Origin: CBDANO01 sp965197665
GTDB taxonomy: Bacteria > Chloroflexota > Dehalococcoidia > Lucifugimonadales > UBA3495
Length of the DNA: 64,000 bases
Reading direction: 5' to 3'
NCBI GenBank assembly: GCA_965197665.1
Contig: CBDANO010000005.1
Coordinates: 1,364,001-1,428,000 of the forward strand
Shown: positions 18,159 to 27,345 of the stretch, in pieces
How positions within the stretch are numbered: the first letter of the stretch is position 1
Layout of the letters: every line of letters starts with the position of its first letter
Position numbers and translations under genes: made by a program
The notes under the pieces: generated by a model
What the model saw: only the letters and a program-made list of their open reading frames with translations
What the model was told of the DNA's origin: nothing
Databases searched by the model: none

Positions 18159-19055
18159 CTAGACGGGAACGGGCACGTCGATGTCGTAGCCGCGGAGAAC
18201 TTCCTCGATTTGGGCCGCCGATTTCGGGTCCGCCGGCACCAAGGGCAGCCTGGGACTGCCGACTTTGAAGCCCACGTGGTTCAGGGAGTGCTTGACCGGG
18301 ATTGGGTTGGACACTACGAACAGTACCTTGAACAGGGGCAAGAGCCTCCGGTGCTCCGCCGCCGCCTTCTCCACGTCGCCTTCCAATAGATAGCCCATCA
18401 TTTGTTTGATCTGGGCGCCTACTAGATGGGAGGCGACGCTGACCACGCCGTATCCGCCCGTAGCCATGATGTAGTAGGTCTCGTTGTCGTTCCCGCTCCA
18501 CACCAGGAAGCCGGGCTTGGCCCCGTCGATGATCCGGGTTATTTGGTCCATGTCGCTGCCCGCTTCCTTAACGCCCACGATGTTATCGATCCCGCTCAAT
18601 CGAATCGTGGTCTCGTGAGTCATATTAAGGCTGGTGCGGCTGGTCACGTTGTAGACGATGCAAGGAAGCTCTACACTCTCGGCTATCGCCTTGAAGTGGC
18701 GATATAGCCCTTCTTGGGGCGGTTTGTTGTAGTAAGGCACCACCAACAGCAGACCGTCCACGCCCTCCCGCTGCGCCTCTCTGCTCAACTCGATGCTTTC
18801 GGCGGTATTGTAGTTGCCCGTGCCGGCGATGACGGCGCCGCTGTCTCCGACGATGCCCTTAACCTCGGCGTACAAGCGGAGCTTCTCCTCTGTGCTGAGA
18901 GTGGGCGACTCTCCGGTGGTACCGGATACGATCAGGCCGTCACTGCCCGAATCCAGCAGGGCCTTGGCTAAACGCTTGGCTTGCTCGTAGTCCACCCGGC
19001 CCTGTTCGTCGAAAGGGGTAACCATCGCGGTAATCAGCCTGCCTATCTCTGCCAT
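18159..19055 (-). CDS. dapA: 4-hydroxy-tetrahydrodipicolinate synthase DapA
   Basis: 298 residues. The text shows VSGTTGESPTLS, the active-site tyrosine in CIVYNVTSRTSLNM and the Schiff-base lysine in NIVGVKEAGSD. DapA condenses pyruvate with aspartate semialdehyde, opening the lysine/diaminopimelate branch. TTAGGAGGG lies 6 bases before the ATG. It is the last gene of the minus-strand run dapB-asd-FAD oxidase-dapA, so substrate-producing Asd and product-using DapB are in the same likely operon. Confidence 0.95.
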   Translation of the reverse strand: MAEIGRLITAMVTPFDEQGRVDYEQAKRLAKALLDSGSDGLIVSGTTGESPTLSTEEKLRLYAEVKGIVGDSGAVIAGTGNYNTAESIELSREAQREGVDGLLLVVPYYNKPPQEGLYRHFKAIAESVELPCIVYNVTSRTSLNMTHETTIRLSGIDNIVGVKEAGSDMDQITRIIDGAKPGFLVWSGNDNETYYIMATGGYGVVSVASHLVGAQIKQMMGYLLEGDVEKAAAEHRRLLPLFKVLFVVSNPIPVKHSLNHVGFKVGSPRLPLVPADPKSAAQIEEVLRGYDIDVPVPV

Positions 19056-19102
19056 GCCGACCCTCCTAACTATGGGATCGCGGTACCTTTGGACATCGAC
19101 TT

Positions 19103-20509
19103 CTAGACGGTTGGCTTGATATTCGGGTTCAGACGAAACAGGTTCGTTGGGTCATATTTGTTCTTGACAGCCACCAGCCGTTCGTAATTGGGGCCATAGG
19201 ATGATTTGATACGATCCATTCCTTCTTCCGCTTCCGGCCCCAGCTGATTGACGTAGCTGCCGCTGCTGGTAAACGGCTCCATCGCTTGGGCCGTCTCCCG
19301 GGCCCACCGGACGTGAACCTCCGATTCCAGGGGGTCAAGCCAGGTTGCCATCGCAATCCATTCGTGGACCGCTCGGCGGTGCCCAAAGGCAGTGGCGTCA
19401 ACGGATACCCGGTTGGAGGCGTTGCCCAACTGTTGAAACATGATGGAGGACAGAGGTGAAGTTACTTTTTGGAACCGGGAGATTATTGCTTCGATGGCCC
19501 CCTCGGTGATCACGTCGCCCATTTGGGCTTTGACGTAGTGCTGGCGGCCCGGCGGAGCCTCCTCATCCAACAGCTTGGTTTGTAGGTACTCGTAACTCAT
19601 CAGCTCAAGGCCGTCCGCCAAGGGAGGCCCGAATTTCCTCAAGGGGCCCAAGGCCGACTCCGCCTCCTCGATGGGACCGTTGTAACAAGCCATTATCCTC
19701 ACCACCGGTTGCCCATCGGGTGCGGTGAAGATGATGCCGATGGTATTCACCTCATCGGGGATCTGCCGAGAGAACTCATTGTAAAACCCCAAGACTTCGC
19801 GGGCCTTGTCGAAGGGATAAACCACCATTCCGGCGAGCACCGTGGGCCCAACCGGGTGCAGCCGGTACTCGAAGGAAGTAATCACGCCGAAGTTGCCGCC
19901 GCCGCCGCGGACTCCCCAGTAGAGGTCCTGATTCTCCGCGCCGCTCGCCGTCAGCAGCCGGCCGTCGGCGGTAACCACGTCGACGGACGCGACGTTGTCG
20001 CAGCTAAGGCCGTATTTGCCCGACAGCCAGCCGATGCCGCCGCCAAGGGTAAGTCCGGCGATGCCCGTATTGGACACAGTGCCCCCCGGCGTGGCCAGAC
20101 CGAAGGCCTGCGTCTCATGATCGAACTCAGCCCAAGTCAGCCCCGGCTCGGCCCGCGCAACCCGGCCCTCGGGGTCGACCCTCATGCCCTTCATGCCGGA
20201 CAGGTCTATCATTATGCCGTCGTCGCACACCGAGCTGCCCGGTATGTGATGGCCCCCGGCCCTTACCGACACCAGCAATTGGTTGTCCCTGGCAAAATTG
20301 ACCGACTCGATGACGTCCGCCGTCCCGGCGCATCTAGCAATAACGGCGGGCTTTCTGTCGATATTCCCGTTCCAGACTCTCCTGGCTTCATCGTACCCCT
20401 CGTCTCCCGGACAAAGCAGAGGGCCGCGCAAGCGTGACTGGAAGTCGGCGACCCTTGCGTCGTCCAGCAGGGTGGGCGCTCCGTCGATTGTGGCCGCCTG
20501 CAATCCCAT
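19103..20509 (-). CDS. FAD-linked oxidase, berberine-bridge type
   Basis: 468 residues. The PCMH-type FAD domain contains VRAGGHHIPGSS, whose histidine is the expected 8-alpha attachment site, and KYGLSCDNVASVDVVTADG, whose cysteine is the expected second (6-S-cysteinyl) attachment, so the flavin is probably bicovalently bound. The C-terminal BBE segment NQLGPEAEEGMDRIKSSYG ending KYDPTNLFRLNPNI is complete. These enzymes oxidise sugars, alkaloids or other alcohols using oxygen. It sits between asd and dapA with 17- and 47-bp gaps, although no role in lysine synthesis is known. It may be a passenger or may act on a related metabolite. Confidence 0.88.
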   Translation of the reverse strand: MGLQAATIDGAPTLLDDARVADFQSRLRGPLLCPGDEGYDEARRVWNGNIDRKPAVIARCAGTADVIESVNFARDNQLLVSVRAGGHHIPGSSVCDDGIMIDLSGMKGMRVDPEGRVARAEPGLTWAEFDHETQAFGLATPGGTVSNTGIAGLTLGGGIGWLSGKYGLSCDNVASVDVVTADGRLLTASGAENQDLYWGVRGGGGNFGVITSFEYRLHPVGPTVLAGMVVYPFDKAREVLGFYNEFSRQIPDEVNTIGIIFTAPDGQPVVRIMACYNGPIEEAESALGPLRKFGPPLADGLELMSYEYLQTKLLDEEAPPGRQHYVKAQMGDVITEGAIEAIISRFQKVTSPLSSIMFQQLGNASNRVSVDATAFGHRRAVHEWIAMATWLDPLESEVHVRWARETAQAMEPFTSSGSYVNQLGPEAEEGMDRIKSSYGPNYERLVAVKNKYDPTNLFRLNPNIKPTV

Positions 20510-20526
20510 TATGCGTAACCCCAGTG

Positions 20527-21570
20527 TTAGCCGGACGCACCGCTTTTAACGCGGGGCTTGAGGCATCCCCGCTCCAGGAGCTCTTCGGCAATCTGTATCG
20601 AGTTGAGGGCTGCGCCTTTTCGTAGGTTATCCGCCACGGTCCACATCGCCAGACCGTTGGGGTGGGATGAGTCCCGCCGGACCCGGCCCACGAAAACATC
20701 GTCAGTACCGGACACGTCCCAAGGCATGGGGTAGGCGCTTTGGGCGGGATCGTCCAACACCTTCACCCCCGGCATGCCGCTCAGCAACTCCCGGGCTTCC
20801 TCGGGCGGCATGGGCCGCTGGAACTCCATGTGAACGGCGGCACTGTGAGAGACGAACACCGGTACCCGGACGCAAGTGGCCGATACCTGAATTTCCGGAG
20901 CGTGCATGATCTTGCGGGTCTCTTGCCGCACCTTTTGCTCCTCGGCGGTATATCCGTCCTCCAAGAAACTGTCAATGTGAGGGATTACGTTGAAACCGAT
21001 CTGCTTATGTAACGCCCGGGGTACCGTTTCTCGACCGTCCAGCAAGTCCCGGCTCTGCAGGCGCAACTCCTCCATTGGGGCGGCGCCGGCCCCGGAAACC
21101 GACTGGTAGGTGTCCACGACGACGCGGACTATGGGATTGCGGCGGTGCAGAGGGTGGGCCGCCATCACCAAAGGAGTGGTGGCGCAGTTGGGAATGGAAA
21201 TGATCCCTTGGTGCCACTCGACGTCTTCGCCGTTGACCTCGGGTACCACCAAGGGCACGTCGTCACGCATGCGGAAAGCCGAACCGTCGTCGATGACCAC
21301 GGCGCCCGCGGCGACGGCCGCCGGGGCCAAGCGCTGGCTGACCTCGCTGTTGACCGATATGAAAGCAATATCCACTCCAGCGAAGGAGCTTTCCCGCGCT
21401 TCCTCCACCACCAACTCTCGTCCCCCTACGGTCAGCCGCTTTCCCGCCGACCGGTTCGAGGCCAGGGCCTTGATATTGGCCAGCTTGGGATGGCGCTGCT
21501 TTATGATTCGGAGGAATTCGGTGCCCACCGCCCCGGTCGCGCCAACGACTGCTATCGTCAGTTCTTCCAC
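20527..21570 (-). CDS. asd: Aspartate-semialdehyde dehydrogenase
   Basis: 347 residues with a GTG start at 21570. The NADPH loop is AVVGATGAVGTEFLRII, and the active-site cysteine is in IISIPNCATTPLVMA. GALK-type substrate-binding text is replaced here by the usual SVSGAGAAPMEEL and GFNVIPHID blocks. The enzyme reduces aspartyl phosphate to the semialdehyde shared by the lysine, threonine and methionine pathways. It follows dapB by 49 bp and leads into the FAD oxidase. The order rpsO-pnp...asd-dapA recalls the conserved order in Bacillus. Confidence 0.95.
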   Translation of the reverse strand: MEELTIAVVGATGAVGTEFLRIIKQRHPKLANIKALASNRSAGKRLTVGGRELVVEEARESSFAGVDIAFISVNSEVSQRLAPAAVAAGAVVIDDGSAFRMRDDVPLVVPEVNGEDVEWHQGIISIPNCATTPLVMAAHPLHRRNPIVRVVVDTYQSVSGAGAAPMEELRLQSRDLLDGRETVPRALHKQIGFNVIPHIDSFLEDGYTAEEQKVRQETRKIMHAPEIQVSATCVRVPVFVSHSAAVHMEFQRPMPPEEARELLSGMPGVKVLDDPAQSAYPMPWDVSGTDDVFVGRVRRDSSHPNGLAMWTVADNLRKGAALNSIQIAEELLERGCLKPRVKSGASG

Positions 21571-21619
21571 GCGCGTTATCCTGGAATTCGAACCTAGAGA
21601 ATAAACCTGCGGTTAAAGC

Positions 21620-22408
21620 TTACAGGCCGAGGATGTTTTCCAAGCCTACCACAAGGCCGGGACGCTTCACAACTTCCCGGATGCAGCGCAGCACGCCGGG
21701 CATGTAGCAGTCGCGGCTTATGGTATCGTGGCGCAAGGAAAGGGTCTGTCCCGGAGCGCCCATAATGACTTCATGGTGAGCGCTCCGCCCCGGCATCCGG
21801 ATGCTGTGTATCGAGACGCCTTTGTACTGGCCGCCCCTAGCATTGGGCAGGTGCTCCTTCTCGGGTTGATTTCGCGCAAACTGCTTTTGATCGCCCATGG
21901 TCCTGGACAGATCCAGCGCGAACCCGGAAGGAGAGTCTATTTTGGCCTCATGGTGGGACTCCACCACGTCCACGTAGTCGAAAAATGGCGCGGCTTGTTC
22001 CGCCAAGCGTTTCAGTACCACAGCACCCAGAGCAAAGTTGGGCGCAACGATGATGCCAATGTCCTGGTCCCGGGCCAAGGCTTCCAGTTGCTTCAAGTGA
22101 TCACCGCTCAAACCACTGGACCCCAACACCATGTGAACGGAATGCGCCGCGGCCACGGGAGCGGCCTCCATACATGCCGTGGAGTTGGTAAAGTCCACCA
22201 TTACGTTTGGGCGGGTACGCCTGATTACCTCGTCCAGGCTGGTGGCCAGGGGAACCACTCGACCGTCGGGCAGGGCCAACTCGGGGCCCCGGTCCCGGCG
22301 GCAGGCGGCGCCCACCAAAGCGAGGTCTTCTTGGCGGCTAACGGTGCTTACGGTTTCCGTGCCCATTTTGCCGGTGGCGCCATTGACTACGACTGCTATC
22401 GGTGCCAT
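21620..22408 (-). CDS. dapB: 4-hydroxy-tetrahydrodipicolinate reductase DapB
   Basis: 262 residues from ATG at 22408; two GTG codons lie just upstream in frame. VVVNGATGKMGTETV is the dinucleotide loop and VESHHEAKIDSPSGFAL is the DapB signature with the catalytic histidine pair and lysine. The enzyme reduces the DapA product on the way to diaminopimelate and lysine. It is the first gene of the dapB-asd-FAD oxidase-dapA run, and an extended -10 promoter lies just before it. Confidence 0.94.
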   Translation of the reverse strand: MAPIAVVVNGATGKMGTETVSTVSRQEDLALVGAACRRDRGPELALPDGRVVPLATSLDEVIRRTRPNVMVDFTNSTACMEAAPVAAAHSVHMVLGSSGLSGDHLKQLEALARDQDIGIIVAPNFALGAVVLKRLAEQAAPFFDYVDVVESHHEAKIDSPSGFALDLSRTMGDQKQFARNQPEKEHLPNARGGQYKGVSIHSIRMPGRSAHHEVIMGAPGQTLSLRHDTISRDCYMPGVLRCIREVVKRPGLVVGLENILGL

Positions 22409-22449
22409 CACCACGCCCTAACGGTGCCAATGGTCCGGGACAGGTGAAG

Positions 22450-22478
22450 ATAGTACCACGTATTCAGACGCAGGGAAA
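22450..22478 (-). promoter_or_regulatory. Promoter for the dapB-asd-dapA operon
   Basis: On the minus strand, TGG-TACTAT (extended -10; hexamer at 22450-22455) lies 17 bp after a weak TTTCCC (22473-22478). Transcription would begin near 22443, about 35 bases before dapB. Confidence 0.4.
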
Positions 22479-22676
22479 TGAAGAGGGCCGCAGCCGCGAG
22501 AGGTCCCGCCCCTCGTCCACCGGCCGGATGCGGAGGGTTGTCGACGGCGGCCAACGACCGGGGAAATGCCGCGGGCCCCGCCGACCATCAACAAAACGTT
22601 TCGAGATTGATTATTGGCAGCGGACAGGTGGCCACCGGTAACAAGCCGCTACGTCGCCACCAAATCGCCCAGCGGG

Positions 22677-24965
22677 CTACCTGCCTCCGGGCCTGCTCCC
22701 GCCCAGGAACCGCCTGTCCGGCCCCCCGGTCCTGTTGCCCCCCGGTCCGTTGCTCCTAGGCCCGCCGCCGGGTCCGCCCGGACGGCGGCCACGGTCTCCG
22801 CCGCCGCCGCGGTTGCCGGAGAAGCCCCCGGGGCGGGGACGGCCCCGGTCGAATGGGGGACGGGAATCGGAACGGGGTGCCGGCGGTTGGCCCGCATCCC
22901 CGCCGAACAAGGCCCGGCGGGACAGGTTCAACCTGCCCTGAGCATCGATTTCCTGGATCATCACCGTAATTTCCTGGCCCATCTTCAGCTCTTCTTCCAT
23001 TTCCCCCATGTCCCCGGAGCGCACCAGTCCATCACGCCCCGGAACCAGCTCGACGAAGGCGCCGAAGTTTGTGAGCCGGGTAACTTTGCCGGTGAAAATG
23101 TCTCCAACCGCCAACTCTCTGGTCAGGGCGTCCACCTTCGACCGGGCCAGCTCCATCATGTCGCTGTCGACACCGCCGATGGTGACCGATCCGTCGTCTT
23201 GTACGTCGATGGAAGTGCCGGTTTCCTCGATGATGCCCCGGATGATCCGGCCGCCCGGTCCTATCATTGCACCAATCTTCTCGACGGGAATCTTGAAGCG
23301 CATCATCTTGGGCGCGTATGGGCTCATTTGCCCCCGGGGTTGGTCGATGACTTGGGCCATCTTCTCCAGAATGTGCAGCCTCCCCTCCCGGGCTTGTTCC
23401 AACGCTTGCCTCAGAATCGAGGGGTTGAGGCCCTTCAGCTTGATATCCATTTGCAGGGCGTTGACCCCTCGGACGGTCCCGGCCACCTTGAAGTCCATGT
23501 CGCCCAAGAAGTCCTCTACCCCTTGAATATCGCTCAATATAGCGAACTTGCCATCCTCTCCGGTAACCAAGCCCATCGCAATTCCGGCTACCGTCTCCTT
23601 GAGGGGCACTCCGGCGTCCATCAACGCCAGCATGGCGCCGCAAACGCTGCCCATGGAAGTGCTTCCATTGGAACTGACGACCTCGGAAACCACCCGAATC
23701 GCGTAAGGGAACTCCTCCTCCGATGGCAGGGCCGGCAATATAGCCCGCTCCGCCAAGGCCCCGTGGCCAATCTCCCGGCGGCCCGGTGAGGAAACCCGGC
23801 GGGCTTCGCCGGTGGAAAAGGATGGAAAGTTGTAGTGGTGCATGAACCGTTTCGTGCCCTCGGGCCCCACCGTATCCAGGGTCTGTTTCATGCTCATGGA
23901 CCCAAGGGTGACGGAGGACAACACCTGGGTCAGCCCGCGAGTGAACAGTCCGGAGCCGTGAGTGCGGGGCAGCATCCCCACTTCACCGGAAATGGGCCGG
24001 ATCTCAGTAAGGGCGCGCCCGTCGGGCCGTACGCCCCGCTCCAGAATGCGGCGGCGCACCTCCTCTTTCAATACGTTCTTGAAACCCTCGGAAATCTGAG
24101 CCGGAGAGTACTGGTCCGCCAGCTTTTCGGCCACTTGCGCTTCCAGCCTGGCTTCGGCCTCCTCACGGGCCACCTTGTCCGGGTTGTCGTCCAACGAGAG
24201 GGCCAGCCTGCCGTTTAGGACCCCCTTGATCGCTTGGTCCACGGCCTCGGCCAGAGAGGAGTCGACCGCTATCGTTTCCTTGGGCTTGCCGGCTTGGTTG
24301 GTCAAGTTTTCGATCAGGTCGATGGTGACCAAGTTGGCTTCGTGAGCGCGGTTGATGCACTCCAGGATGACCTCTTCCGATACCTCGTCGGAGCCGGCCT
24401 CCACCATCATGATGGCGTCGGAGGTGCTGGCCACGACCATGTTCAACTGGCTGGCCGCGATCTGCTCGTAGGTGGGATTTACCGTGTAGTCGCCGTCCTT
24501 ATAAGAGACCCGGGTGGCCCCGATGGGACCGCCGAAGGGTATCTGAGAGATGGATAGGGCCGCCGACGCCCCGACCATTCCCAGGATCTCCGCCGGATGC
24601 TCTTGGTCCGCCGACAGCACGGTTATGGTTATCTGGATGTCGTTGCGGAGTCCCTTGGGGAACAGGGGTCGAATGGCCCGGTCGGTGAGGCGGGACGCCA
24701 AGGTGGCCTCTTGGCCCGGGCGCCCCTCCCTGCGGAAGAAGCTTCCGGGTATCTTCCCGGCGGCGTAGAGCCGCTCCTCGAAGTCGACCGTAAGCGGCAG
24801 AAAGTCTATATCGGCCGCCCTGGGCTGGCCGGACATGACCGCCGTAACCAGCACGATAGTGTCGCCAAGGCGGACGGTGACGGCGCCGTGGGCTTGCAGG
24901 GCCAGCCTGCCGGTCTCGATGATTAGGGTCTCTTTTCCAATAGGGCGTTCAACTGTAATGGGCAT
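22677..24965 (-). CDS. pnp: Polynucleotide phosphorylase with Gly/Arg/Pro-rich tail
   Basis: 762 residues from ATG at 24965 (MPITVERPIG), preferred over a start 30 bases upstream because AGG lies 8-10 bases before it. Two RNase PH domains are separated by the helical linker. The KH domain shows IGAMIGPGGRIIRGIIEETG and the S1 domain VGDIFTGKVTRLTNFGAFVE. The enzyme degrades RNA 3' to 5' with phosphate and is part of the RNA degradosome in many bacteria. After the S1 domain there is a 70-residue tail dominated by Gly, Arg and Pro (FDRGRPRPGGFSGNRGGGGD and onwards), which could bind RNA or promote clustering. It follows rpsO, as in most bacteria. Confidence 0.96.
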   Translation of the reverse strand: MPITVERPIGKETLIIETGRLALQAHGAVTVRLGDTIVLVTAVMSGQPRAADIDFLPLTVDFEERLYAAGKIPGSFFRREGRPGQEATLASRLTDRAIRPLFPKGLRNDIQITITVLSADQEHPAEILGMVGASAALSISQIPFGGPIGATRVSYKDGDYTVNPTYEQIAASQLNMVVASTSDAIMMVEAGSDEVSEEVILECINRAHEANLVTIDLIENLTNQAGKPKETIAVDSSLAEAVDQAIKGVLNGRLALSLDDNPDKVAREEAEARLEAQVAEKLADQYSPAQISEGFKNVLKEEVRRRILERGVRPDGRALTEIRPISGEVGMLPRTHGSGLFTRGLTQVLSSVTLGSMSMKQTLDTVGPEGTKRFMHHYNFPSFSTGEARRVSSPGRREIGHGALAERAILPALPSEEEFPYAIRVVSEVVSSNGSTSMGSVCGAMLALMDAGVPLKETVAGIAMGLVTGEDGKFAILSDIQGVEDFLGDMDFKVAGTVRGVNALQMDIKLKGLNPSILRQALEQAREGRLHILEKMAQVIDQPRGQMSPYAPKMMRFKIPVEKIGAMIGPGGRIIRGIIEETGTSIDVQDDGSVTIGGVDSDMMELARSKVDALTRELAVGDIFTGKVTRLTNFGAFVELVPGRDGLVRSGDMGEMEEELKMGQEITVMIQEIDAQGRLNLSRRALFGGDAGQPPAPRSDSRPPFDRGRPRPGGFSGNRGGGGDRGRRPGGPGGGPRSNGPGGNRTGGPDRRFLGGSRPGGR

Positions 24966-25022
24966 AGCAATACCTAAGGTACCTTCCCGTTTCAAAATTA
25001 AGGATAAAGGCTAGACGTGAGA

Positions 25023-25044
25023 ACAACACCCTGTTGGGTGTTGT
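25023..25044 (-). terminator. rpsO-pnp intergenic hairpin
   Basis: A 9-bp perfect stem (ACAACACCC paired with GGGTGTTGT) with a 4-base loop lies between the rpsO stop and the pnp start. In the minus-strand transcript it is followed by TTCTC, not a long U run, so it is more likely a partial terminator or a processing site like the one between rpsO and pnp in E. coli. Confidence 0.55.
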
Positions 25045-25057
25045 CGAAGGAGGCGCG

Positions 25058-25324
25058 CTATCGACGCAACCCCAGCCGAGCTATCAGCGACTGGTAACGG
25101 CCGACATCTTCGTTGGTGAGGTAGTTCAGGAGCCTCCGACGCTTCGAAACCATGGTGACCAACCCGCGGCGGGAGTGAACGTCCTTCTTGTGGACGCGCA
25201 GGTGATCGGTCAATTGCCTAATTCTAGTGGTTAAGATAGCGATCTGGAGGTCGGCTGAGCCGGTGTCCTTTTCGTGAAGGCGGTACTCCTGGGTAATTTG
25301 GGTCCTAGTTTCGCCGTCTAGCAT
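25058..25324 (-). CDS. rpsO: Ribosomal protein S15
   Basis: 88 residues, the standard length. TGSADLQIAILTTRIRQLTDHLRVHKKDVHSRRGL, quoted here only in part for its order, and VSKRRRLLNYL are characteristic of uS15, which binds the central domain of 16S rRNA early in 30S assembly. It is followed by pnp after a short hairpin and preceded by a good promoter. Confidence 0.96.
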   Translation of the reverse strand: MLDGETRTQITQEYRLHEKDTGSADLQIAILTTRIRQLTDHLRVHKKDVHSRRGLVTMVSKRRRLLNYLTNEDVGRYQSLIARLGLRR

Positions 25325-25366
25325 GGGTTATGGTTGGCTCTCTATCCCTTCAATAACGTCAGCCAG

Positions 25367-25395
25367 ATTATAGCACAGTGGAGCGGGTGGGGCAA
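25367..25395 (-). promoter_or_regulatory. rpsO-pnp promoter
   Basis: On the minus strand, TTGCCC (25390-25395), a 17-bp spacer and a perfect TATAAT (25367-25372). The transcript would begin near 25360, leaving a leader of about 35 bases before rpsO. Confidence 0.65.
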
Positions 25396-25503
25396 CGGAA
25401 GCTTCAAACCCGGACCAGAGCGTTTGGGGCCGGGAGCAACCGGCGGAGCAATACTCCACGGCGGCCCCGGCCCCAAGATTACTCGAGAAGGTCTACGCTA
25501 CGG

Positions 25504-27345
25504 TTAGGATATTGGTACTACCAAGGTGTCCATCTCCGTGGCGAAGGCTGGGAAGGTTATGTCGCCGCCCAACGGGTCGGTACCGTGGCCGACGGCCGTG
25601 AAGTTGACCTGCTGGGCGTCGCTGTCCAAGACCACGCTGTCTCCGGCCAACGATACGGTTACCAGCCGCCATTCCCAGGTCTCACCGGGTGACAGCACGC
25701 TGTCACCCAAGTTGTCACCGCCAATAAACTCCTTCGATTCGGCAGTGAGGCGGACGTTCGAGGGCTCCACGTCAACGTACACGTTAGTGAGTGGAGAGTC
25801 TCCGGTGTTAGTCTCGGTAATAGTCAGCACTTGCACCACCAGCCTGAAGACCATGGTGTCGACCTCCGAGAGGCCAACGACACTGTTGGGGCGCAACACT
25901 TTGACGACTACTTCGTCGCTATCCTGCACCGGGCCGTCGTCCGGGGCGATGCCGGCCACGCTGAGTGTAACGTTCGTGTCATCGGACAACGGCTCGGAGC
26001 TACAGTCGAAGGTTATTTCGTCCTGGGATTTGAGGGTGCCCAGGGACCGGCCGCAGTCCGTGGAGATACTGTCCGAAATCGTCACCTCGGCAAGCTCGGT
26101 GTTCCCGTAGTTGCTCACCTTTACGCTTAAGTCGGCGACGCTCCCCTCTCTAATGATCTGCTCGTTCGGGCTGACATCAATGGCTAGGTCCAACTCGAAC
26201 ACTTCCACCTCAACTTGGGCGGAATCGGTGAGGATGCCCACGTCCACCACCCGGCCCCGGGCGTTAGCCGTTATCAACGTAGTCCCGGCAGAGTAGGTGC
26301 TGGTGCAGCTGTAACTAACCGACCCCCCATCCGACAAGGCCCCAATAGTCCGGTTGCAGTCTGGGGCGTCGGGTACCGTAACGGACACATCCACAAGCCC
26401 GGTGGTATTGGGGTTCAAGACCGTGATGTCGAAGCTGGAAGGATTCCCAATTCGCACCCGCTGCAAACGCGGGGTCATGTCGATGGATATGGCTATGTCT
26501 TCAATAGAGACGCTGGCGCTACCGGTGTCGCGGACCGAGGAAAGTTCCTCCGGTACCCCGCCAATCACGTCGGCCGTCACGGTGACGGCGTTGGCAGCTT
26601 CAAGAGCGGGGTTCATCCGACAATCGAAGCTGGTAGAATCTCCCACCGCCAGTGACCCAACGTTCCGCTCGCAGCCGGTTTCGAGTGAATCAAAAACCTG
26701 GATGTTGGACAGTTCGAAACCTCCGGTGTTGGTAATGGAGATTCTGAAATCGGCAGCGCCACCCGCGTAAACGACCTGCTCCGCGGGGCTGACGCCGATT
26801 TCAACGGCAGGGCGCTCCATCTGGATATGGGAGATCAGGCTCGCTGAAGCCATAGGATGTTCTACGCCTGCGGAACCGCGGTGGGAGACGCCGCCGCTAT
26901 AGACGGCCCGGGCCGTCAACACCAGGTTTTCAGCATCGGTCTGGTCGACGGTGTAAACAGCGGCGGGCGTCTGGTAGACGGCACCGCGCTGGATCAGAGG
27001 AATCTGGGAAGTTCCATCAACGCCGGCAACATCCACCGTTTCGCCGTTGGGCAACGTAACCGAAATCTGCCCGCCTCCGTAGTTACAAGCAGTCTCTCCG
27101 GTAGGCAACTCGGGAATCGACAAGATGGCTCTGTAGAAGACCTGCATTCTACTGGAAACCTCGGTTATCACAGCGCCGTTCTCATCGAAGGTACTGACGG
27201 ACAGCCCTACGGTGGAAATGTCGCATGCCGGAGGATCTTCGTGGCCAAATACGAACTGACCCCGAAACATAAGGGTGGCTACGAGGGCCGCGATTACAGC
27301 CGCTAGGACCACTAGAGGGATCGCCCTACTATGAGTCAATTTCAT
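25504..27345 (-). CDS. Exported Ig-like/CARDB-type repeat protein
   Basis: 613 residues from ATG at 27345; the frame is open further upstream but the signal anchor starts here (IPLVVLAAVIAALVATLMF). The rest is extracellular-type sequence made of at least three repeats of roughly 100 residues, each with two cysteines in the pattern DC/GCxRxxGxLxxGxxxxFxC. These are seen near GCERNVGSLAVGDSTSFDC, DCNRTIGALSDGGSVSYSC and DCGRSLGTLKSQDEITFDC. A fourth, cysteine-free repeat closes the protein. This is the CARDB/DUF11 style of cell-surface adhesin or scaffold module. No sortase signal or C-terminal anchor is visible, so the protein is held by the N-terminal helix or released. Confidence 0.75.
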   Translation of the reverse strand: MKLTHSRAIPLVVLAAVIAALVATLMFRGQFVFGHEDPPACDISTVGLSVSTFDENGAVITEVSSRMQVFYRAILSIPELPTGETACNYGGGQISVTLPNGETVDVAGVDGTSQIPLIQRGAVYQTPAAVYTVDQTDAENLVLTARAVYSGGVSHRGSAGVEHPMASASLISHIQMERPAVEIGVSPAEQVVYAGGAADFRISITNTGGFELSNIQVFDSLETGCERNVGSLAVGDSTSFDCRMNPALEAANAVTVTADVIGGVPEELSSVRDTGSASVSIEDIAISIDMTPRLQRVRIGNPSSFDITVLNPNTTGLVDVSVTVPDAPDCNRTIGALSDGGSVSYSCTSTYSAGTTLITANARGRVVDVGILTDSAQVEVEVFELDLAIDVSPNEQIIREGSVADLSVKVSNYGNTELAEVTISDSISTDCGRSLGTLKSQDEITFDCSSEPLSDDTNVTLSVAGIAPDDGPVQDSDEVVVKVLRPNSVVGLSEVDTMVFRLVVQVLTITETNTGDSPLTNVYVDVEPSNVRLTAESKEFIGGDNLGDSVLSPGETWEWRLVTVSLAGDSVVLDSDAQQVNFTAVGHGTDPLGGDITFPAFATEMDTLVVPIS

